Position numbers and translations under genes: made by a program. From NCBI GenBank assembly GCA_023247875.1, contig JAHFFQ010000039.1:1-10444 (forward strand): a stretch of 10,444 bases of DNA. The letters run 5' to 3'. This stretch comes from Candidatus Omnitrophota bacterium. GTDB lineage: Bacteria > Omnitrophota > Gorgyraeia > Gygaellales > Profunditerraquicolaceae. A model generated the notes under the pieces. It searched no databases, was not told the DNA's origin, and worked only from the letters and a program-made list of their open reading frames with translations. Positions 6,313 through 10,444 of this stretch are shown here, in pieces (position 1 is the stretch's first letter; every line of letters begins with the position of its first letter).

Positions 6313-7631
6313 TCTTTTGTTTCCTGGGGATAGTTTACCCGGCTATGGTAAATGCCGCTTAGAATCCTGGTAAATACGCCGGATATCTTTTCTATATCTT
6401 TTAAGGTCAGCTCGCACTCATCGAGCTGGCCATCAATAAACTTATTATTGATTATTTTATGCACCACCTCTTCGATCTTAGCCGGCGTGGGGTCTTTTAA
6501 TGAGCGCGTGGCTGCCTCTACCGAGTCAGCCAGAAGCACGATGGCTGTTTCTTTGCTGTTCGGTTTTGGGCCGGGGTAACGAAAGCCTTCCTCAGCTACC
6601 TCCTGGTCCTCCTCTCTGTCCTCCAGTGCCCGGCGGTAAAAATAGTAGACCAGGCTCTTCCCGTGATGCTGCCGGATAAAATCCCAAAGCACAGGCTGTA
6701 GTTTATATTTCTTGGCCAGCTCTATCCCCTCTTTGACATGGTTCATAATGATCAGTTTGCTCATTGTGGGGGAAAGCGCGTCATGCTTGTTTTTCTGCAT
6801 TTCCTGGTTTTCGATAAAATATTCCGGCTTCTGGAGCTTGCCGATATCGTGGTAATAGGCGCCGATCCTGGCCAAAAGCGCGTTTGCCCCAATGGTTGCG
6901 CAGGCCGTATCCGAAAGATTTCCGACGATCAGGCTGTGGTGGTATGTTCCCGGCGCTTCAAGGAGCATCCGCTGTAAGACCGGATGATGGAAATCCGCCA
7001 GTTCCAGGAGGCTGATATTGGTTACGCTTTGCAGGAGGTATTCGAATAGAGGCAGCACGCCTAAAGTAATAATCCCGGATAACAATCCGCAGGCTACGAT
7101 GGTCAAATACCTCTCAGGATTGGCGAATCGGAAATGCTCAAAAAGTAAAATACCGGCCAACTGCAGGATCCCGGCAATTGCGCCTGCCCAAATGACCGTG
7201 GTGCGCTTGCGCGCTCCCTTCAGGAGCAGGGCCGCGGATATTGAAGAAACCATGAAAATAAACCAGGCCTTAAAGGGTTCAGGGGTCAAGGATGCCAGCG
7301 AGACCGATGTTGCCAGGGCCAGGAAATAAGTTATTTCAAGGCTATTGAAGAGAAGCATGCTTATCATGGGGATGATCGCTACGGGTATGAAATAATAAGG
7401 CAGTCCGTTAACCAGCAAAAGAAAACCGGTGCCGAAAGAAACCAGGAAGAGAAAGGGCAGTCCTGAGAGCTTAAGGTTCTTGACCCTGGCGAATCCGGGC
7501 CTAAAGGATATGTAAAGCATGATCAGAAAGAAAGGTACTCCCAGGTTCAGCCGGATAAAATAGCTGAAGAGGAAGATGAGCGCGCATAAGCCAAGTGGCG
7601 CGATTATATTCTTAACGGGTAGTTTTCTCAT
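6309..7631 (-). CDS. 7TM-HD membrane phosphohydrolase (PgpH/YqfF type), short form
   Basis: The family enzyme PgpH degrades cyclic di-AMP to pApA at the inner face of the membrane. This 440-residue protein has about seven or eight hydrophobic segments (roughly residues 9-28, 30-44, 57-76, 78-97, 99-115, 121-138, 146-165, 175-197) and then a cytoplasmic HD domain. HD-domain ligands are visible as YHHSLIVGNL (230-239), YYHDIGK (259-265), NHVKEG (297-302), QHHG (321-324) and LADSVEAATRS (367-377). Typical PgpH/YqfF proteins are about 700 residues and have a large extracytoplasmic 7TMR-HDED domain after the first transmembrane helix; that domain is absent here. The start at 7631 overlaps phoH by 20 bases and has GAGG three bases upstream. 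phoH - 7TM-HD - ybeY is a classical neighbourhood. c-di-AMP as substrate is inferred from the family. Confidence 0.92.
   Translation of the reverse strand: MRKLPVKNIIAPLGLCALIFLFSYFIRLNLGVPFFLIMLYISFRPGFARVKNLKLSGLPFLFLVSFGTGFLLLVNGLPYYFIPVAIIPMISMLLFNSLEITYFLALATSVSLASLTPEPFKAWFIFMVSSISAALLLKGARKRTTVIWAGAIAGILQLAGILLFEHFRFANPERYLTIVACGLLSGIITLGVLPLFEYLLQSVTNISLLELADFHHPVLQRMLLEAPGTYHHSLIVGNLSDTACATIGANALLARIGAYYHDIGKLQKPEYFIENQEMQKNKHDALSPTMSKLIIMNHVKEGIELAKKYKLQPVLWDFIRQHHGKSLVYYFYRRALEDREEDQEVAEEGFRYPGPKPNSKETAIVLLADSVEAATRSLKDPTPAKIEEVVHKIINNKFIDGQLDECELTLKDIEKISGVFTRILSGIYHSRVNYPQETKE
6321..6325 (-). promoter_or_regulatory. Ribosome binding site supporting the GTG start of ybeY
   Basis: AGGAA on the minus strand lies eight bases before GTG at 6312. 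The next in-frame ATG is deep in the conserved region, so the GTG, which forms a GTGA overlap with the upstream stop, is the likely start. Confidence 0.6.
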
Positions 7632-8562
7632 ACGCCTCGATTATCCTTTGCACTAAAGCATGCCTCACTACATCGGAACCGCTGAAATAAATGAATTTTA
7701 TCCCGTTTATCTCTTTAAGTATATCCTGTGCCTGCAGCAGGCCGATGGGCTTGGCCCCGGGCAGGTCGCTTTGGGTCATATCCCCGGTAATTACCGCCTT
7801 GGAATCAAAGCCCAGGCGGGTAAGGAACATCTTCATCTGTTCGGCAGTGCAATTTTGCGCCTCATCGAGTATAATGAAGGCGTCATTCAATGTCCTGCCT
7901 CTCATGTAGGCAAGCGGCGCGACCTCGATGATCCCGGTCTCGATATATTTCTCAATCCGTTCGGCCTCCATCATATCATATAGAGCGTCATAGAGCGGTC
8001 TTAGATACGGGGATATCTTAGCGTGCATATCGCCCGGCAAAAACCCCAGGGATTCCCCTGCTTCTATGGCCGGACGGGTCAGGATGATACGCCTGGCCTC
8101 CTGCTTTTTTAGCGCTTCTACCGCGCAGGCCATTGCCAGGTAGGTTTTACCTGTGCCTGCCGGGCCGATGCCGAAGACAATATCATGCTTTTTAATTGCT
8201 TCTACATATTCTCTCTGGCCGGTGGTTTTCGGGCCGATCTGCTTGCCCGTGGAGCCGCGCATAATACCGGTATCTAAAGCGCCCAAACGCTCGGGCTTCT
8301 CCCCTTTTTTTAAATTGGAGATCAAATAAGAGAGGTCGCTTTTTCCTATTTCTTCACTTCCGCCGCGCAATGCCTCCAGCAGGTATTCCACCAGTTGAGC
8401 CGCCTTTTTAATATTTCCGGCTGTCCCGCTTATTTTTAAGTGGCCGCCGCGCAAGGTCAGCTTGACCTTGAATTGTTCCTCAATATTTTTGATATTGGCG
8501 TCATGGGACCCAAAAAGCCCCTGGGCCTCTTTTTGGGATTGCAGCTTGATTATTTTATCCAT
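7612..8562 (-). CDS. phoH: PhoH-like ATPase
   Basis: PhoH proteins are cytoplasmic P-loop ATPases related to the N-terminal half of superfamily 1 helicases; they are tied to RNA metabolism, and their genes are often next to ybeY. The 316 residues match the bacterial PhoH/YbeZ length. Residues 1-65 form a KH-like region (ERs such as FKVKLTLRGGHLKISG at 31-46). The ATPase core has GPAGTGKT at 133-140 (Walker A), LTRPAIEAGESLGFLPGD at 161-178, ILDEAQN at 231-237 (Walker B) and TGDMTQSDLPG at 259-269. It ends in DVVRHALVQRIIEAYE. The ATG at 8562 is five bases after the LysM gene stop, with only a weak purine tract (AAGAGAA). The stop lies 20 bases inside the HD gene. Direct partnership with YbeY is known in other bacteria and is inferred here. 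Confidence 0.96.
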   Translation of the reverse strand: MDKIIKLQSQKEAQGLFGSHDANIKNIEEQFKVKLTLRGGHLKISGTAGNIKKAAQLVEYLLEALRGGSEEIGKSDLSYLISNLKKGEKPERLGALDTGIMRGSTGKQIGPKTTGQREYVEAIKKHDIVFGIGPAGTGKTYLAMACAVEALKKQEARRIILTRPAIEAGESLGFLPGDMHAKISPYLRPLYDALYDMMEAERIEKYIETGIIEVAPLAYMRGRTLNDAFIILDEAQNCTAEQMKMFLTRLGFDSKAVITGDMTQSDLPGAKPIGLLQAQDILKEINGIKFIYFSGSDVVRHALVQRIIEAYEKTTR

Positions 8563-8567
8563 GAAGT

Positions 8568-9104
8568 TTATTTAAGATTCTCTTTTGGTTCCGCCATATT
8601 GCCGGCCTGGGCCTTTAGCTCTGGGCTAGAGGGGATTCTCAGAGTTTGTCCGGGATAAAGCTTATCCGGAGCGCGTAAAATATCCTTGTTTGCCTCGTAG
8701 ATATCCTTCCATTTCCTGGTTGTGCCGTAGAATTTTTTGGAGATCTTCTGCAAGGTATCATTTTTACCTACTCTATAGCTCTCAAAGGTTTGCTCTGTGG
8801 TCGCGGGCATGGCCTCCCGGACCTCCGTCACTTCTACTATTTCTTCGGCAGGAGCCGCCTGGGTTGATCTTACCGGTAATTTTTTGGAGAAACCCAACTC
8901 TATTTCAACGACCCTGGTGGTGCGGGTAGCCTTTCTCTCCGGAGCTTCCGGAGGGACTCCCATAAGGTAGCCGCGGTTGCCCGACGCGGAGGTGAGGTCC
9001 TGGTCGATCCTGTTGCGGGTCAAATTATAAGTCCTGGCTACGCAGCCTGATAAGGCTAAACTTAAGGTTAATAAGGTAATGCCGGCTAACTTGGATCCGT
9101 TCAT
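8568..9104 (-). CDS. LysM-domain outer-envelope lipoprotein
   Basis: This is a 178-residue exported lipoprotein. The signal peptide (residues 1-20) ends in the lipobox LSGC, with lipidated Cys21. A low-complexity linker follows, including an E/V-rich stretch at 87-97. One LysM domain lies at about 110-158 (YRVGKNDTLQKISKKFYG ... YPGQTLRIP) and would bind peptidoglycan N-acetylglucosamine. The LysM is near the C-terminus, so the protein likely tethers a membrane to the cell wall and has no visible enzyme domain. Residues 28-72 hold a polar segment (RNRIDQDL, GNRGYLMG, RVVEIELGF) that does not look like a simple linker; I do not know a family for it. The start is firm: AAGGAGGAG (9109-9117) precedes ATG by four bases, overlapping the end of aspS. 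Asp at +2 is not present, so outer-membrane sorting is possible. Confidence 0.93.
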   Translation of the reverse strand: MNGSKLAGITLLTLSLALSGCVARTYNLTRNRIDQDLTSASGNRGYLMGVPPEAPERKATRTTRVVEIELGFSKKLPVRSTQAAPAEEIVEVTEVREAMPATTEQTFESYRVGKNDTLQKISKKFYGTTRKWKDIYEANKDILRAPDKLYPGQTLRIPSSPELKAQAGNMAEPKENLK

Positions 9105-9105
9105 T

Positions 9106-10444
9106 TTACTCCTCCTTAATAATGGTTATACCCAATTCCTTTAATTGTTTATTTTCTACATCCGAAGGAGCGCAAGTCAACGGGCAGAATGCCGCTGAGG
9201 TTTTTGGAAAGGTGATCACCTCGCGGATACTTGACTCTCCGGAAAGTATGGCTAAAAGCCTGTCCAACCCGAAAGCAACGCCCGCGTGCGGGGGCGCACC
9301 GAACTGGAATGCCTCCAGGAGAAAACCAAAGCGCCTGCGCGCTTCCTCCTTCTCAATACCGATGATATTGAAGATCTTTTCCTGTAATTCCTGGCGGTGG
9401 ATCCTTACCGAACCGCTTCCCAATTCCATTCCGTTTAAGACCAGGTCATAGGAGCGGGACTTTACCTTATCCGGGGACTTATCCAGATTTTGGAGGTCAC
9501 TTTCAGCCGGCGCGGTAAAAGGGTGATGTTCGCTCTCCCAGCGTTTCTCTTCGGCATTGAATTTGAAAAGCGGGAAATCCACCACCCAGCAGAAGGCAAA
9601 ATCATTTTTTAGCTCAGGCCGCAGGTCCGGCTTATCCGAACCGTATTTTTGCACGGCCTCTTGATAGCTTATGCGTTTAAACGGGGTTTGGATCTCTATA
9701 TTCTTTAACTCCTTCAGGATCAGTTTCATTAACCCTTCGGTTAAGGCGAAGATGTCCTCTTCATTCACAAAAGACATTTCAATATCCAGCTGGGTAAACT
9801 CCGGCTGGCGGTCAGCGCGCAGGTCTTCATCGCGGAAGCATTTGGCGATCTGGTAATATTTTTCTATGCCGCTGACCATAAGGATCTGCTTGAATAATTG
9901 CGGAGACTGCGGCAGGGCGTAGAACTTGCCCGTGTTTAAGCGCGAAGGAACCAGGTAATCCCGGGCACCCTCGGGGGTGGATTTGGTAAGTATCGGGGTT
10001 TCGCATTCAATGAAATCCAGGCCGCCTAAATAGCCGCGGATAATTTTATAAAGGTTGCTCCTTAACTCAAGGTTGTTAAAGACTTTTGTCCTTCTTAAAT
10101 CAAGGTAACGGTATTTAAGCCGCATCTCTTCGGTTATCTGGGCGAGCTCTTCAATTTCAAATGGCGGGGTAAGGCTGGGGTTCAATATCTCCAGCTCCTT
10201 TGCCAGGATCTCTATCTCCCCGGTTTGCAGTTTGGCGTTGATCGTTCCTCCGGGGCGCTTATTTACTACCCCGGTTAATTTAACTACAAATTCACTGCGC
10301 AGCTCCTGCGCTAACTTGTAGGCCTCTCCTGATTCCTTGGGAATAAAAACAACCTGGGTAAACCCGTAGCGGTCGCGGATATCAATGAAGATCAGCTTGC
10401 CGTGGTCCCGGCGCCTGGCAACCCAGCCGCAAAGCGTAACCGTT
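9106..10444 (-). CDS. aspS: Aspartyl-tRNA synthetase lacking the GAD insertion (5' end outside the window)
   Basis: This class II synthetase charges tRNA-Asp. The frame is open through base 10443, so the gene continues beyond the window; by alignment to E. coli AspRS about 16-20 N-terminal residues are missing, and an in-frame TTG at 10185 is internal. The N-terminal OB-fold (VTLCGWVARRRDHGKLIFID at the edge) is followed by the bacterial-type core: RYLDLRR, STPEGARDYLVPSR, FRDEDLRADRQPEF (motif 2), SDKPDLR, WVVDFPLF, HHPFTAP, GSGSVRIH, PPHAGVAFGLDRL (motif 3). The GAD domain of roughly 120-140 residues that normally lies between SDKPDLR and WVVDFP is missing, replaced by about ten residues (PELKNDFAFC, about 9588-9622). 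The visible part is 445 residues, against about 590 for a complete bacterial enzyme. His after RRRD and Gly in RPGGTIN are residues seen in non-discriminating enzymes. Confidence 0.96.
   Translation of the reverse strand, partial: TVTLCGWVARRRDHGKLIFIDIRDRYGFTQVVFIPKESGEAYKLAQELRSEFVVKLTGVVNKRPGGTINAKLQTGEIEILAKELEILNPSLTPPFEIEELAQITEEMRLKYRYLDLRRTKVFNNLELRSNLYKIIRGYLGGLDFIECETPILTKSTPEGARDYLVPSRLNTGKFYALPQSPQLFKQILMVSGIEKYYQIAKCFRDEDLRADRQPEFTQLDIEMSFVNEEDIFALTEGLMKLILKELKNIEIQTPFKRISYQEAVQKYGSDKPDLRPELKNDFAFCWVVDFPLFKFNAEEKRWESEHHPFTAPAESDLQNLDKSPDKVKSRSYDLVLNGMELGSGSVRIHRQELQEKIFNIIGIEKEEARRRFGFLLEAFQFGAPPHAGVAFGLDRLLAILSGESSIREVITFPKTSAAFCPLTCAPSDVENKQLKELGITIIKEE
9109..9117 (-). promoter_or_regulatory. 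Ribosome binding site of the LysM lipoprotein gene
   Basis: AAGGAGGAG on the minus strand is the strongest Shine-Dalgarno in the window. It is made from the last three sense codons of aspS (Lys-Glu-Glu), just before the TAA, and sits four bases before ATG at 9104. Confidence 0.85.

Noticed and set aside
6309..7631. 7TM-HD gene as a pseudogene truncated at its 5' end
   Set aside because: It has an ATG with GAGG upstream, overlaps phoH in the normal coupled way, and keeps the membrane block and all HD ligands. The upstream DNA codes for phoH and leaves no remnant of the missing domain.
10183..10185. TTG as the start codon of aspS
   Set aside because: The frame stays open to the window edge and the upstream codons encode the conserved AspRS OB-fold (GWVARRRD, GEIEIL), so the TTG is an internal leucine.
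1..10444. CRISPR array, insertion sequence, prophage, toxin-antitoxin or defence system
   Set aside because: Apart from two short intergenic gaps the window is filled with recognised housekeeping genes. No direct-repeat array, transposase or defence protein is visible on either strand.
1..10444. tRNA or rRNA genes
   Set aside because: The non-coding gaps (253-303, 1633-1741 and a few bases elsewhere) are filled by hairpins without a cloverleaf or the conserved T-loop GGTTCGAATCC-like sequence.

Overview
Every supported gene lies on the minus strand, so biological order runs from high to low coordinates. The genes are bacterial housekeeping genes. Coding is very dense, base composition looks even throughout, and there is no insertion sequence, phage gene, CRISPR array, tRNA or rRNA. 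The gene set and the GAD-less bacterial AspRS, the LysM lipoprotein and the short 7TM-HD protein are compatible with an uncultivated Gram-negative lineage such as Omnitrophota. That assignment is inference from general resemblance, not from a marker gene.

Layout in transcription order: aspS (5' end cut by the window edge), a LysM lipoprotein, phoH, a 7TM-HD phosphohydrolase of the PgpH/YqfF type, ybeY (GTG start), recO, panE, apbE, panB, and an unrecognised membrane-anchored protein. These ten genes are separated by at most 5 bases or overlap by 4 to 20 bases, so they probably form one translationally coupled transcription unit. A 109-bp gap follows, holding two adjacent hairpins and a plausible promoter. 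Then come glyS (alpha2-type glycyl-tRNA synthetase), a 51-bp gap that includes half of a REP-like palindrome, and the first 84 codons of ppdK.

Functionally the window combines two aminoacyl-tRNA synthetases, RNA metabolism and ribosome maturation (PhoH, YbeY), probable c-di-AMP turnover (HD protein), recombination repair (RecO), two pantothenate steps (PanB, then PanE), flavinylation of exported proteins (ApbE), envelope proteins (LysM lipoprotein, unknown protein) and the start of pyruvate phosphate dikinase. The order phoH - 7TM-HD - ybeY ... recO ... glyS - ppdK recalls a cluster known in Firmicutes. Here dgkA, cdd and era are absent, and panE-apbE-panB plus the unknown gene sit between recO and glyS.

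I found no clearly new multi-gene system. The points most worth following are an AspRS that cleanly lacks the GAD insertion and carries non-discriminating signature residues, a YbeY whose third zinc ligand is Asp instead of His, a 7TM-HD protein without its extracytoplasmic sensor domain, and a palindrome that supplies the last codons and stop of glyS.
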